Positions 1 to 11,221 of a stretch of DNA of 64,000 nucleotides are shown here, one piece after another. Made by a program: the position numbers and the translations under genes. The stretch comes from Ryuthela nishihirai (lineage: Eukaryota > Arthropoda > Arachnida > Araneae > Heptathelidae), in the NCBI GenBank assembly GCA_038380435.1, contig JAWZYU010000034.1, forward strand, positions 24,159,404-24,223,403, read 5' to 3'. Under the pieces are notes generated by a model that saw nothing but the letters and a program-made list of their open reading frames with translations, made no database searches and had not been told where the DNA came from. Within the stretch, counting starts at the first letter, position 1. Every line of letters begins with the position of its first letter.

Positions 1-419
1 GAGGACTCGGATCACCCATCGGATCGGATATCAAGCGCCTTTGGCTCCCAGGACAAGGTTTCCCCAGACAAGGCTGTGCACATTTAGGAACACTCTGGAT
101 GGCCTTGACGGACAGTTTGGATAGAGAAAGGACGGCAGTTAGAAAAACAAATTCCCATATCTCCCCTAATCCTCAGCCCTTCTGACCCAGTGGAAGTCTC
201 ATGGCTCAAGAGATGTGGGATGGCAGAACAGTCGCCTTCCCCCCTCCAAAAGGCTAAAATTTGGAGTCTGAAACCACAGTAAACATTTGCATTTCCACTT
301 TTTTTTTCATTGCTGGGTTTTGCAATTGACACGCATTGTGAAACAGCGTTGATGTTGCCTTATCTGATTTCTCTGACTTTGAAAGAGAGCTGATTTATTG
401 TGCCCATTAGTGGAAACGG

Positions 420-960
420 AGATTCCAACCGAAATCCATCCATCCTCATCCTCAAACAGCCATGGGCTACGGAGATCCAACCAGACCGTGCAATTCAGTT
501 CTCCAAGAATATTTGTCCTGAGCTTCTGCATATGATCACTGCACACCAATTCTAACGACGTCCTATTTCATATTGTTACGTTGTCACGTTGTCACGAGGT
601 TAGGCAAAGCAGGTTGCCAACTCTCCAAACCAACTCTATTACCAGTCTCATCAACAGCCCTAATGAAAGAGTTCATCTCATCAACATCATTAGTCAACAA
701 GGCCAAATTATTTACATAATCTAAATCAGAAATTTTGGTATCTCCATAATATTTAAGGTCAAAATCTTTCCCTTGAAATGAATTTCGCAGAACATAATCA
801 ATAACCAAACTAAAGAGAAAAGGAGACAAAATGCACCCTTGTCGAACACCAGAAATAATGCTAAACCAATTGCTACAAGCCTTACCAACTCTCACACACG
901 ACTCAGTGTTATTATAGAGAGCTTTCATTAGGTTAACTAACTAGTCTGATACGCCATACT
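420..960 (-). mobile_element. LINE fragment L0 (RT piece joined to 3' end)
   Basis: On the minus strand, positions 584-928 encode the reverse-transcriptase core, with the recognisable string GVRQGCILSPFLFSLVIDYV and a decayed active-site region reading LDYVNN where LDYADD is expected. Positions 420-545 match the extreme 3' end of the same LINE family (the stretch ending in CCATGGCTG...GATGAGGATG). The sequence between these parts has been deleted. It is a dead copy, duplicated at 39,130-39,640. Confidence 0.85.
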
Positions 961-1051
961 GTTATACCCCTCATCAACATAAAGAAAAAAATAAAAATGT
1001 CACATGTTTGCAGTTTTATAGCTACTTTGTATTTCACCTGGTTATTTTTTC

Positions 1052-1390
1052 CAGGTTGAACCCTCAGCCTGGTCTAGCGTTGAGATGTATCTCGGCGAAA
1101 CTCCCCACCTCTTCCGTCGGTCAGTAGGAGATACCGATGGGCTTCGAAAGACCGCCATCCCACAGACTGGGTGTTAAGCTGTGGCCCCATGTGCGGGAGA
1201 GTCATACCCCGTGCAGGTTAAAATACACTCTGGATGGCCTTGACGGGAGGCTACCATCAGTCTCTAACAGTCGTCCAATGAGTTCCCTCCTGCAACTTTC
1301 TCTGAGCTCTCGGGGTCCTTGTGACTTGGTCATTTAACCCATTGTGTGCAAAACAAGTGCCACTCAGAGGTAAAACAACCCAACTCAGGT
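1052..1390 (+). mobile_element. SINE S1, 5'-truncated
   Basis: This matches the body and tail of the long tRNA-derived SINE (S1) seen intact at 15,908-16,313: the segment GATGGCCTTGACGGGAGGCT, the segment TCTCTGAGC..CGGGGTCCTTGTGACTTGG, and the terminal CACTCAGAGGTAAAACAACC. The tRNA-like promoter head is missing or unrecognisable. Confidence 0.8.
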
Positions 1391-2116
1391 TGAACCAGAA
1401 GTGTGCAAATTATTCAAATGTTTTTACTTTCCGTTCCAATGAGTTCCATTTTTTCAGAGCTGCTCACTTACGTCCTCCTCTTCCCTCCCCCACCCTGAAA
1501 AAAAATAAATAAAAGCATAAATTAGCCACTTTTGTTGTGGCCTCGCTATTTATCCTGTGGTGTCTACAGAAGTGCCTCTCAAAGGTGAAACGAAACCAAC
1601 CCGAATCTTTGTGCTCACCGCTCTCCTCGGAGACTTCTCTTTTGTGCTTATTCTCTGCGCCTTCCAAATTTTTTTGCCCCATGTATGGATTTTTAAGGGA
1701 ATGCGGGCGACCTGAGACTCATTAGGAATAGGATATTGGAATCAAGTCTTGGTCTAAGATAACTTTTTTGAGGAAGAGGTCGTCCACAAGAGTGATTTTC
1801 AATTGGTGCTCCGTGTGCAGCATCCAGTGATGTATTGCAGGAGGAGGTTTTGGGCCTCTAATTAATGTGTACGCTTCAAAAATCATTTTCCATTTTCGTG
1901 CTTTTAAAACATTTAGCAACTCTTAAGTTTTGATTCAAAATGTACCACTGGTTTTTATTTAGTTATTAGTTGTCTTTTTTAATATTTACCTTATGATTAA
2001 AACTGCGTTAATTTTTTGAAAAAACAAAAAAAAAAAACCCTCCTCAAGGAACGAAATATTTCTTTCCCGCATAGGGTTCTTGTGGTCGATAATTTCCATA
2101 AATGTTAAGATCAAAT
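1391..2116. other. Intergenic, nothing recognised
   Basis: This is AT-rich single-copy-looking DNA within the duplication, with pyrimidine-rich and A-rich runs (for example near 1,500 and 2,025). Short open frames occur on both strands but have no homology I recognise and no splice context. The stretch is also present in copy B at about 40,065-40,794. Confidence 0.5.
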
Positions 2117-2345
2117 CCGGGGGCCATGATGCAGTGGCCATCCAGATCCCCGGATCAGATTAAGCACGTGTGAGATGCCCTGGAGAAGAAGACTTCAGCT
2201 CCCTCCCACAATCCTTCATCAGCTGATATCTGCTCTTGTGGAGGAGTTGGCTTCATTACCGCGCAATCTCGTCAAGAGTATGAAATCGCCTTGCGTGAGT
2301 TATATCACCATTGGCGATGTCCACATCCCTTCCATCTCCTGCCTC
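2117..2345 (+). pseudogene. Tc1-like transposase C-terminal relic
   Basis: The plus strand reads WPSRSPDQIKHV, a stop, then DALEKK. After one frameshift it reads LVEELASLPRNLVKSMKSPC. These correspond to the conserved Tc1 ending (WPARSPDLNPIEHVWDALGRR, then EEW..IP...I..LV.SM..RC). Only the last third of the transposase is left, with a stop and a frameshift, so it is inactive. The copy at 40,795-41,022 shares the lesions, so it died before the duplication. Confidence 0.8.
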
Positions 2346-3570
2346 CTAATTCCAGCACCTCCATTACGGGAACTCATCTACTATATTGTCACAGATTTCT
2401 AGTTGTAATTGAGTGTTTCTCGAAAGAGAGTAAATTCAAAATAAATAAGCAAACAATAATGGAACTGATTTAATAATTAAGAGAATAAAAACTGCATGAA
2501 TCATAAACAATTCACACAATACACCAAAATGTCATCTATCAGTAAAAAGTAATTCTGATAATCACAATTATCAGACTATTTGTTAAACCGAGCACAATTT
2601 TTTTGCCATACAGATGAATTGCTACTTTATTTGAAATCGTGACCTTTCGGATTAGTTAAACATCCAAAACTTTTCACCTCACTTAACACAAACCGAAATT
2701 GCCGTTTTTATTCATCTCTGACCAACGCTCACAGATTAATAAAAACTCTCCTTTAGATTATAGCAAACGAAATCGAACGTAATCCACTAATCTGCTTCAC
2801 AGATTCTTCCGAATAACAACTGAATGTCCTTCCCTTTTTCAAGTTCATTCAACGTTCGAAGTGGTTAGTGACGTATTCGTACTCCGAGTATATCTCGAGT
2901 GTCACATGCTACCACAGTCACATCTTCATTATTGCACATTACTCACCGACAGGGGTCGCGCTCATTCCAACTATGACACAGAAGTGGTAGAGATGTGAAA
3001 ATTTGCACCTGTGGGTGATCCGAATCGTAGATGTCGGGGAAAATTGGAAATTTGACTTCCGCGTATTCTTCAAGGTCAAATAGAGATCACATAGAGATCA
3101 AACGTTGATCTACGAGTGCTAGAAACGGGACGACTGTTATCTGAGGGTGTTTCGGATTGTAGATGTAGGAACCGTTACGAAATTTCGGATCCGGAGTCTC
3201 CTTCGAGATCAAAGTTCAAATTAAATCTACCGGTATCAGAGGCTTAAAGTTAGCTTTAAATTGGTTAGGAGATCTCAGAGACGTATCAGTGGCTAGAGAA
3301 TTGGTAAAAAGTGTTATTTCAGTAAGTGGAACTCAGAAATAAGAGGAATTTTCTAATGGGGAGTCGCATTCAAGTTCAAATAAGAGTCGCGAAATCAAGA
3401 GATGGCGAAGAAGCGATTGATTTCTGGTATTCTGATATCCAGCACTCAGTACGTTTCGTCATTATCCTAATTCCCGTTAGTCAGGTTACATTACCTTTCC
3501 GTACGAGCTTTAAATCAATTAGCTGAAAACCAGACGGAAAATTTTCCTGCATTATCATTTAATTTCTATC

Positions 3571-3594
3571 ACTAGTGTACTCGTGTACACTAGT
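3571..3594. repeat. Perfect hairpin (10-bp stem)
   Basis: ACTAGTGTAC and GTACACTAGT are perfect inverted arms around a TCGT loop. The hairpin is kept intact in copy B at 42,248-42,271. Function is unknown; it may be chance or an old transposon end. Confidence 0.6.
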
Positions 3595-3956
3595 AGCCTA
3601 GTGTATTTGGTAGAAGCGACTTCACATCTAACGAGGAACGACTACTAGGAGCTTACATCTGTGAGTTGAACGATGAGTCTCACGTTTGTTAAGAAAATAT
3701 GAGGCATTTGGCACCTGTTGTTTCATAAGGGTCTTATATTTATTACATTGTTACGAGTGCTTCGCATCTTGTGGGGTAAGACGGGCCTCAATTTATTTCA
3801 GTTCATATCTGGCACCTCATATTTGTTAAACCTCACATCTCTTGAGTTTGTATGAGCTGCCTGAAGGTGCCTAGAAGGATTCCATTCTTGTCGAGTTCAT
3901 ATGAGGACCCACATTTGTTCAGTTAGTACGAGATTCCTTGTATTTTTTTCAGAGAT

Positions 3957-3983
3957 AAAACGACCCATTTCTTGGGTCGTTTT
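3957..3983. repeat. Perfect hairpin (11-bp stem)
   Basis: AAAACGACCCA and TGGGTCGTTTT flank a 5-nt loop, in a form resembling a factor-independent terminator, though the genome is eukaryotic. It lies just before an S1 fragment and the 28-bp array, and is intact in copy B at 42,634-42,660. Confidence 0.6.
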
Positions 3984-4000
3984 CTGTTGTGGGGAATGTT

Positions 4001-4125
4001 TTTTTCACGAAATGGACTAAATGAACAGGTCACAAGGTCTCCTAGAGTCAGAGAATGTTAGGGAAGGGGATTCACTGGACAGCTGTTGTTAGGAGACAGA
4101 TGGAGACAGAGGGTTAACGTTTACT
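4001..4125 (-). mobile_element. SINE S1 3' fragment
   Basis: The minus-strand S1 tail region is recognisable: ATGGACTAAATGAACAGGTCACAAGG, then CACTGGACAGCTGTT, then AGGAGACAGATGG. It is truncated and lacks the tRNA head. The copy is at about 42,678-42,800. Confidence 0.75.
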
Positions 4126-4238
4126 TCGAGGGAATGAGGGACCTTGCTTTTTTGGGGTTTATAGGAGAGGCTTATTATTTGTTGACTTTGTACGAGAAGT
4201 CTCACATTTCTTCAGAGAGAAAAAGGAACCTTGCAGTT

Positions 4239-5510
4239 GGTGGGTTGGCCTAACATTTGTGGAGAGAGAGTTGGAAGATCTTCACATTTGTGGAGAGAAT
4301 TGGAAGGTTCTCACATTTATGGAGGGAATTCGACGGTTTCACATTTCTGGAGAGAATTGGAGGGTTTCACATTTGTAGAGAGAGTTGGAGCGTTACACGT
4401 TTATAGAGAGAGTTGGAGTATTTCACTTTTATAGAGAGAGTTGGAGGGTTTCACTTTTGTAGAGAGAATTGGAGGGTTTCACTTTTATAGAGAGAGTTGG
4501 AGGGTTTCACTTTTATAGAGAGAATTGGATGGTTTCACTGTTATAGAGAGAATTGGAGGGTTTCACTTTTATAGAGAGAGTTGGAAGGTTTCACGTTTAT
4601 AGAGAGAGTTGGACGGTTTCACTTTTATAGAGAGAATTGGAGGGTTTCACTTTTATAGAGAGAGTTGGAGGGTTTCACTTTTATAGAGAGAATTGGATGG
4701 TTCCACTTTTATACAGAGAGTTGGACGGTTTCACATATTTATGGAGGGTGTTGGAGGGTTCTCACAATTTCGGAGAGAATTTGAGGATCTCGCTTATGTA
4801 GAGAGAGTTCGAGGGTTCTGACATTTATGGAAAGAATTGGAGGGTTTCACATTTTTAAAGAGAGAGTTGGAGGGTTCTCACATTTGTGGAGAGAGTTGGA
4901 GGGTTTCACATTTTTAGAGAGAGTTGGAGGGTTTCACATTTGTAGAGAGAGTTGGAGGGTTTCATATTTGTAGAGAGAGTCGGAGGGTTCTTTGTGGAGA
5001 GAATTGGAGGGTTTCACATTTGTAGAGAGAGTAGGAGGGTTTCACTTTTATAGAGAGAGTTGGAGGGTTTCACTTTTGTAGAGAGAATTGGAGGCTTTAA
5101 CTTTTATAGAGAGAGTAGGAGGGTTACACATATTTATGGAGAATGTTGGAGGGTTCTCACAATTGCGGAGAGAATTTGAGGATCTCGCTTTTGTAGAGAG
5201 AGTTCGAGGGTTCTGACATTTATGGAAAGAATTGGACGGTTTCACATTTGTAGAGAGAGTTGGAGGGTTCTCACATTTGTGGAGAGAATTGGAGGGTTTC
5301 ACATTTTTAGAGACAGTTGGAGGGCTTCACATTTGTAGAGAGAGTTGGAGGGTTTCATATTTGTAGAGAGAGTTGGAGGGTTCTCACATTTGTGGAGAGA
5401 ATTGTAGGGTTTCACATGTGTACAGAGAATTGGAGGGTTTCACTTTTATAGAGAGAGTAGGAGAGTTTTACATATTTATGGAGAGTGTTGGAGGGTTCTC
5501 ACAAATGCAA
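4239..5510. repeat. 28-bp minisatellite array, copy A
   Basis: About 45 imperfect units of the form GAGAGAGTTGGAGGGTTTCA plus CTTTTATA or CATTTGTA, 28 bp long. Variant units (an AATTTCGG or AATTGCGG block followed by GAATTTGAGGATCTCGC) recur at about 4,767 and 5,161 and mark a higher-order period. Because 28 is one more than a multiple of three, each frame cycles through three units. The short open frames here are therefore products of the repeat and not genes. Confidence 0.95.
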
Positions 5511-5602
5511 TTGAAAGAATGGAACCCAATTGAAAATGCAATTCACCTAATTGAACCCAATTGACAATGCAATTGACAGAATGGAGCCCAATTGACAATG
5601 CA
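5511..5602. repeat. Short 31-bp minisatellite tract
   Basis: About three units of CAATTGACAGAATGGAACCC plus CAATTGACAATG, the same family as the 2-kb array at 28,598-30,640. It sits between the 28-bp array and the 3' end of LINE L1. Confidence 0.85.
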
Positions 5603-5640
5603 ATTCATCATCATCATCATCATTCTCAAGCAGCCATGGG

Positions 5641-7190
5641 CTACGGAGGTCTAATCAGACCGTGCAATTTAGTTCTCCAAGCAAGTCTATACTGAGCTAT
5701 ATCTACTGCATCTGGCCACTGCACACCAATTCTAACAAGGTCCTGTTTGACATTGTCTGCCCACCGCATCCTAGGTCTCCCCTTCTTTCTGAGGCCTTTA
5801 GGCGCACTGTTCATAACCCTATTCGTCAATGTATAATTATTCATATGTGCAACATGGTGAAAACAACGGAGTCTCTCTCTGCAGAATACGCTGCTTAAAG
5901 CAGATTGCAGACTCCTTTGCCTAATCTCATCATTAGTTACAAAGTTGAACCACCTAATGCCCAAGATGCTGCGTAAGCATCTGAAATCAAAAGCATCTAG
6001 TTTCCTGTTATCTTGTTTACAAAGTGTCCAAGTTTCACTACCATAACTAACTCTAGAAAGAACCAAACTATTATACAGTCTAATTTTAGTCTTTAGGTGT
6101 ATACGCCTATTTCTCCATACTCTCCATAGATTCTTAAAAGTCCCGGCAGCAATCCCTATTCATCTGTTAATCTCATGCCGGACATCACCAGCATCTGTTA
6201 CATAGCTCCCAAGATAATTAAACTGTGACATCAGCTCAAGACTGCAACCATTCAGATAAACCGAATCACAACCTGCCTGACCAATTTTCATCACTTTAGT
6301 TTTCTCTCTGTATAGAACCAAACCTACTCTACTACCAGTTTCATCAACAGCTCGAATGAAAGAGTTCGTCTCATCAACATCATTTGCCAAAAGGGCTAAA
6401 TCATCAGTATAATCTAAATCAGAAATTTTCGTATCTCCAGTCCATTTAAGGCCAAAATCTTTCCTTTGAAGTGAATTTCGCATAACATAGTCAATAACCA
6501 AACTAAAGAGAAAAAGAGACAAAATGCACCCTTGTCGAACACCAGAAGTAATGCTAAACCAATTGCTACAAGACTTGCCAACTCTCACACATGACTCAGT
6601 GTTATTATAGAGAGCTTTCATTATGTTAACTAACTTGTCTGGTATACCATATGATTTCACAATCAACCACAAATTATGACGATCAACAGAGTCAAAAGCC
6701 TTTTTGAAATCAACAAAGCTAGCAACCAAAGGTTTCTGAAACTCTAAATATTTCTCAAGAATCTGCCTAAGTGAAAATATCTGATAGACACATCCCCTAC
6801 CACTTCTGAATCCACATTGCTCATCACGCAATTGCCTGTCAACCAGATTCTTAATTCTATTAAGCACAATCATGGAAAGAACTTTCCCTGGAACAGAGAG
6901 TAGGCTGATACCACTATAATTATCACAAGAACTGCGATCACCTTTTTTGAAAATAGGGATAATAATAGCTCTGGTAAAATCCTTAGGAACCATGCCTTTA
7001 TCATAAAAGATATTCAAAATTCCAGTTAGCCATATGGTAATTGAATGATTACCAGCTCTAAGGATTTCCGTAGTAATTTCATCTACCCCTGGAGATTTAT
7101 GAAGTTTAAGTTTAGAAATAGCCAGAATAACTTCAGATTGTGTTATAGGGCCAACATTAAAGCCACCAATATTTATGAATTATTTCATCT
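5641..7190 (-). pseudogene. LINE L1 reverse transcriptase, broken
   Basis: Read from 7,190 downwards, the protein starts near IGGFNVGPITQSEV. It continues through the RT landmarks HKSPGVDEI, FKKGDRSSCDNY, DEQCGFRSGRGC, SFVDFKKAFDSVDRHNLW and SGVRQGCILSLFLFSL, then the catalytic box LDYTDDLALL (consensus YADD, so Ala to Thr), then VSQFNYLGSYVTD. A nonsense codon near 6,159 (Arg CGA to TGA) separates it from the C-terminal part, which has YGSETWTLCKQDNRKLDAFD and ends KGRPRMRWADNVKQDLV...WRTKLHGL. No host function is suggested. Confidence 0.9.
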
Positions 7191-7769
7191 ATCACCATTA
7201 CATAAAATGAGAGTAGAACTAATCATATTGTTTAGAACATCACTGGAATGCTCAGTCCACATATCCATGACAGAAAATCACCTTCTATAACCTTACTTTG
7301 TTTATCCTTCAATCCCTCTATAACTTCCCGTTTTCTACAACACGTAAAATTTAACAATGTAGTACAGCTCTCTGCTGTTGTGTAACTGCTTCCTCGGCTT
7401 TGTCATCAAAGCTATCAAGCTAAAGATTCTTATCAGTAGCTAACGGATCCTTTACACGTTTATTAAGCTCTCTCTAATGCTTTCTATTAGGACTAGTATG
7501 GAATTGATTAAAGACATTCCTGCAATTCCTTCTTTCTGAAATAATCTCAAGTGCCTTATCACTCAAATAATTTCATCTCCTCTACTCATTTTTTCCTAAA
7601 AAAGTACTGATAGTTTCCAAAAAAGCCTGTTTAAAATGGTTCCATTCTACCTCAACTTCAGTAGTAAGCAAACCATAACTGTCATAATGACTAAGTAACC
7701 TATCATGGTAAGCTTTAGCTATAGCTGGGTCTTTCAGAGCTTCAGTGTTAAAGGTAAATTTTTTAGCCT

Positions 7770-8660
7770 TAGCGCAAGACCACTTACGTTACAGTTTCAA
7801 AACGCGTTTAACAAGGTAATCATCAGATCTAATATATGACCTGGTATTCCTAGCAAAATAAGCCCATATTTCCTATTCGTAAGCAACCCATCGAGTGAAT
7901 CCCATTTGTACCTATATATGTCGCGGTGTTTTTAATAAGTGTTAGTTATTGTCAAACTATTAAGTTTACTTACCTGTAGGAGACATTGCCCATCGCTATT
8001 GCAGGTACCAATACCAAAAGGGCCAATCACCCCTCCCCAAATATCAGAGTCAGTAGCAACTTTGGCATTGAAGTCACCTAGAACAAGGGTAATATCTCCT
8101 TTCTTGACAGAGTTGGAAATATCCTGAAGTTGTTCGTAAAACCTATCCTTCTCATCCTTATCGGCATCCTCAGTGGGAGCATAACAGCAGAAAACATTCA
8201 AGCCTTTAACGCTTGTCTGAAATTTTGCTGTAAGAAATCTTTCATTAATGCACTCATATCCTAGAAGAGCATCACTGGCGTGTCTGCTGAGCAGCAGACC
8301 TACAACATGGTGATGCTTATTATCTTCCATCCCTGAAAAGGAAAATTTAAGATTATTTTTAAGAATCTGATCTTTATCTGTCTATCTGGTGTCTGTCTAT
8401 CTGGTGCAAGCCAAGAATATCGAATTTATAACATTGGAATTCTTGTGTGAGGACATCAAGAGGGTAATCTCTGTGCATAGTCCTCACATTCCAACTACCT
8501 ATGGGGAGAAAATGGTTAATGGGATGTTTAGAGAAACTACGTTTATTGAGAGAAGAATTCCGACAATATCAAACAGCCCCCTAATCGCAGACATGGGGCA
8601 AAGACCAGTTCCCCCACTACTAAAGGCTGAAGCCATCTACACTGGAAGACTTCTTCCAAT
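7770..8660 (-). pseudogene. LINE L1 APE endonuclease, broken
   Basis: Positions 7,932-8,330 encode the C-terminal half of an APE-like endonuclease, including GDITLVLGDFNAKV and WGGVIGPFGIG. The N-terminal half (8,389-8,660) follows out of frame and contains the reverse complement of the IRGLFDI start region. The SPDG/IDYI and SDH end motifs upstream of 7,930 are decayed. The fragments belong to one former ORF that is now frameshifted. Confidence 0.8.
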
Positions 8661-9189
8661 GTAGAATTAGACGATGCCAGTAGAAACAAAGAGTTCAGGT
8701 GCCTGCGATGACCTCTGTTCAGGATTATTATATTCACAGGATAAACATATCCTGTGAATCCATTCACTTGGGTCTGTCAACCCACAAACAAACAGAAAAC
8801 ATAGCGGAAGATTTTCCTTCCACAGTGCAGCAAATTCAGGATCCATAATCAAGCTCAGAGCCTTAATCCAGTCCTAGAAGTTTATATGGTCACCACTAGA
8901 ACCCTGTGTGATCTTATATGATCTAGAATACGATATCGCTCCTCAGAAGGGTGGAAAATAAAGAAAATAAGCCATAGTTGTTCAGAGTAGTAGGCTACAC
9001 CTATTAGCCCTCCCTTTACGTTTACTTCCCCAAAAGAGTATCTCTTTTGAAAGGTACTAAAGGTCTGTATCACGAGAAGTTTGTTCGAACGTTAGGTATA
9101 GGCCTGGCCGGTTCTATACATCATCACAAGGCACTGATGCATAGGTCACCTTCCAGTTACTACCAGCTACCTTTTGCAGAACAAAATTA

Positions 9190-10245
9190 ATTAGCCAATA
9201 AAACATCATTAGCTAACAAGGCCAAATCATCTGCATAATCTAAATCAGAAATTTTGAAATATCTAGACCATTTAAGGCCGAAATCTTTCCCTACAAAGAA
9301 TTTCGTATAACATAATCAATAACCGAAGTAAAAAGAAAAGGAGACAAAATATCAAAAAATATTGAACATCGAAAGAGAAAATTCTCGAACATCAGAAGCA
9401 ATGCTAAACCAATTGCTACAAGCCTTACCAACTCTCACACACGACTCGGTGTTATTATAGAGAACTTTCATTATGTTAACTAACTTGTCTGGTATACCAT
9501 ATGATTTCACAATCAACCACAAATTATGACGATCAACAGAGTCGAAAGCCTTTTTGAAATCAACAAAGCTAGCAACCAAAGGTTTCGGAAACTCTAAACA
9601 TTTCTGAAGAATCTGCCTAAGTGAAAATATTTGATGAATACATAGCCTACCACTTCTGAATCCACACTGCTCATCACGCAGTTGTCCATCAACCAAATTC
9701 TTTACTGTTAAGTATAATCATTCAAAGAACTTTACCTGGAACAGAAAGTAAACTAATTCCCCTATAATTATCACAAGAACTGTAATCACGCTTTTCAAAA
9801 ACAGTGATGATAGTAGCTGTCAAAAACAATGATACCTGCTTCCTCGGCTTTTCTTATTCTTATCTGTTGTTAACTGATCCTTTACGTGAAACATGTAAGT
9901 CTTTACACATGCTGAATGTTAGCACTCGTAGGGTGTTGGTTGAATAATGCTAATCCTGCACTTTCTACTTTCAGACATAAACTCCATAGCTTTATCACTC
10001 CAATAACTCTGCGTGCTGTGTTTCTTTTTGATAAAAAGAGTACAATTAGTTTCAAGAAAATCCTGTCGAAAGTGATCCCATTCTTTCTCAGCTTCGCTAG
10101 TAAGCAAGCCACGATTGTCATAATGACGAAGTAGTCTCTTATGGTATGCTTTGGTTATCAGGTTCTCTCAGAGCTTTTGTGTTAAAGGCAATTCTCTTAA
10201 CCTTATCACATTTATTAAGCCTGAGTTATAAGACACTTTTGAACA
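9190..10245 (-). mobile_element. LINE fragment L2
   Basis: Minus-strand piece of the same LINE family. RT motifs lie at 9,352-9,696 (DEQCGFRSGRLCIHQIFSLR, SFVDFKKAFDSVDRHNLW), a decayed RT N-terminus at 9,700-9,830, and the RT-endonuclease linker at 9,840-10,245. It lacks both element ends and directly abuts the 5' end of L1. The duplicate is 49,030-50,095. Confidence 0.85.
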
Positions 10246-10647
10246 GGTAACGGGTCAGACCCAGTGGCGTAACGGAAAATCTCTCCCCCCCCCCACTCAC
10301 CGAGATATTTCTAGGGGGGGGGAGCCTTTTGTTTCTCTTAATGTGCACCATCCTACAGTGGAATTTTAACTTTTTTGAAAACATACTCCTTCATAATAAA
10401 TATCTGACATATATGGACATAATAAATATCTTGCATATAAAATACAATCTGACATAAAGATCATCAAATAATAATCAAATAATAATCTGACATATAAAAT
10501 ATCGACATATATAAATATCTCACATATATTTTGGATTTCATAAAGCATAATTTGGCATTTTGGAAGGAATTATTTTTACAACTTTCGTCATTAAATATTG
10601 CGTAAAGGAATAAATAAACGAAAAAAAAAAAGGAAACGATCCATTCG
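10246..10647. other. Intergenic; C-run/G-run hairpin and AT-rich tract
   Basis: After CAGTGGCGTAACGG at 10,261, which resembles a hAT-type transposon end, come a C-run and a G-run around CTCACCGAGATATTTCTA. These could pair as a long GC hairpin (10,282-10,324). Then follow AT-rich repeats of ATAATAAATATCTGACATATA. No gene is seen. Copy B has shorter C- and G-runs at 50,120-50,160. Confidence 0.5.
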
Positions 10648-10815
10648 AGCAGCTGATTGGTACAGAGGTCTGACAGGAGCCTGTTAGTTTATATGTCGTA
10701 GTAGAAAGCCTGTGAGGATGGCGGGACCTCCGCAGAAAAACAACACAAATATTCATGGCTTACCCGGGCTTGAATCCAGGTTCCTTTTGATTAGTAGCCA
10801 AGAGCGCTCAGAGGA
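10648..10815 (-). mobile_element. SINE S2 copy
   Basis: Minus-strand copy of a second, ~190-bp tRNA-derived SINE. GGTCTGACAGGAGCCTGTTA and CCTGTGAGGATGGCGGGACC match the copies at 36,886-37,070 and 38,450-38,632. The tRNA-like head is on the right (GGGCTTGAATCCAGG is a B-box in reverse) but its A-box is degraded. The duplicate is at 50,493-50,655. Confidence 0.75.
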
Positions 10816-11221
10816 CGGCAATATTGGTGTAGGGAGACCCATATTGGAAGCTAATTTTAACAAGATCTGATATTAATTTGAATATGTGATATTTAGACGA
10901 GCAAATATTGTTTTCAACTGTTTTATGGAATTGTAGCAATGTCAAAGAATATTCGTGTGTGTGAATCTATTTCACGTACAGCAGTCGCATCACTGACGTT
11001 TGTTCGGATTTCCAAAGAATAATCCTATGCAGGTTTAAATTATTTTGAGATTCGAAAAATCTGCTTTTAATGTTAATATAAATACAGTAGCTGTTTAATC
11101 TAGCAAGTATTCTACTAACGTATGTATTTATTATATTTTTTTTGACGTATTACGCATTTTCCTTAACGTATTATATATATACTTACGTAAGTAACGTTCT
11201 GTAAATGGTAGATAGGTAGTC
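10816..11221. other. Intergenic, nothing recognised
   Basis: AT-rich DNA between an S2 SINE and LINE L3. No reading frame, repeat unit or splice signal stands out. It is conserved in copy B (50,656-51,049) at the background level. Confidence 0.4.

Larger units (their letters stand above)
2346..4000. other. Intergenic with degenerate short repeats
   Basis: No gene is supported. Around 3,014-3,235 there is an old imperfect tandem duplication of about 130 bp (GGTGATCCGAATCGTAGATG against GGTGTTTCGGATTGTAGATG). From about 3,600 to 3,950, loosely repeated CACATTTGTTGAGTT-type words look like decayed units related to the 28-bp minisatellite that follows. Two perfect hairpins lie at 3,571-3,594 and 3,957-3,983. 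Confidence 0.5.
5603..9185 (-). mobile_element. LINE L1, near full length, inactive (copy A)
   Basis: A 3.6-kb non-LTR retrotransposon on the minus strand. Its 3' end at 5,603 is a run of ATG trinucleotides, typical of RTE-type elements that end in short tandem repeats. Going 5' there is a C-terminal domain, reverse transcriptase, a linker, an APE-type endonuclease and a 5' UTR near 8,700-9,185. The clade (RTE/RTEX-like) is inferred from motifs and tail and has not been tested by phylogeny. Several stops and frameshifts make it dead. The duplicate is 45,430-49,012. Confidence 0.9.

Noticed and set aside
4239..5510. CRISPR-like array because of the regular ~28-bp repeats
   Set aside because: Units are contiguous without unique spacers; it is a minisatellite in eukaryotic DNA.
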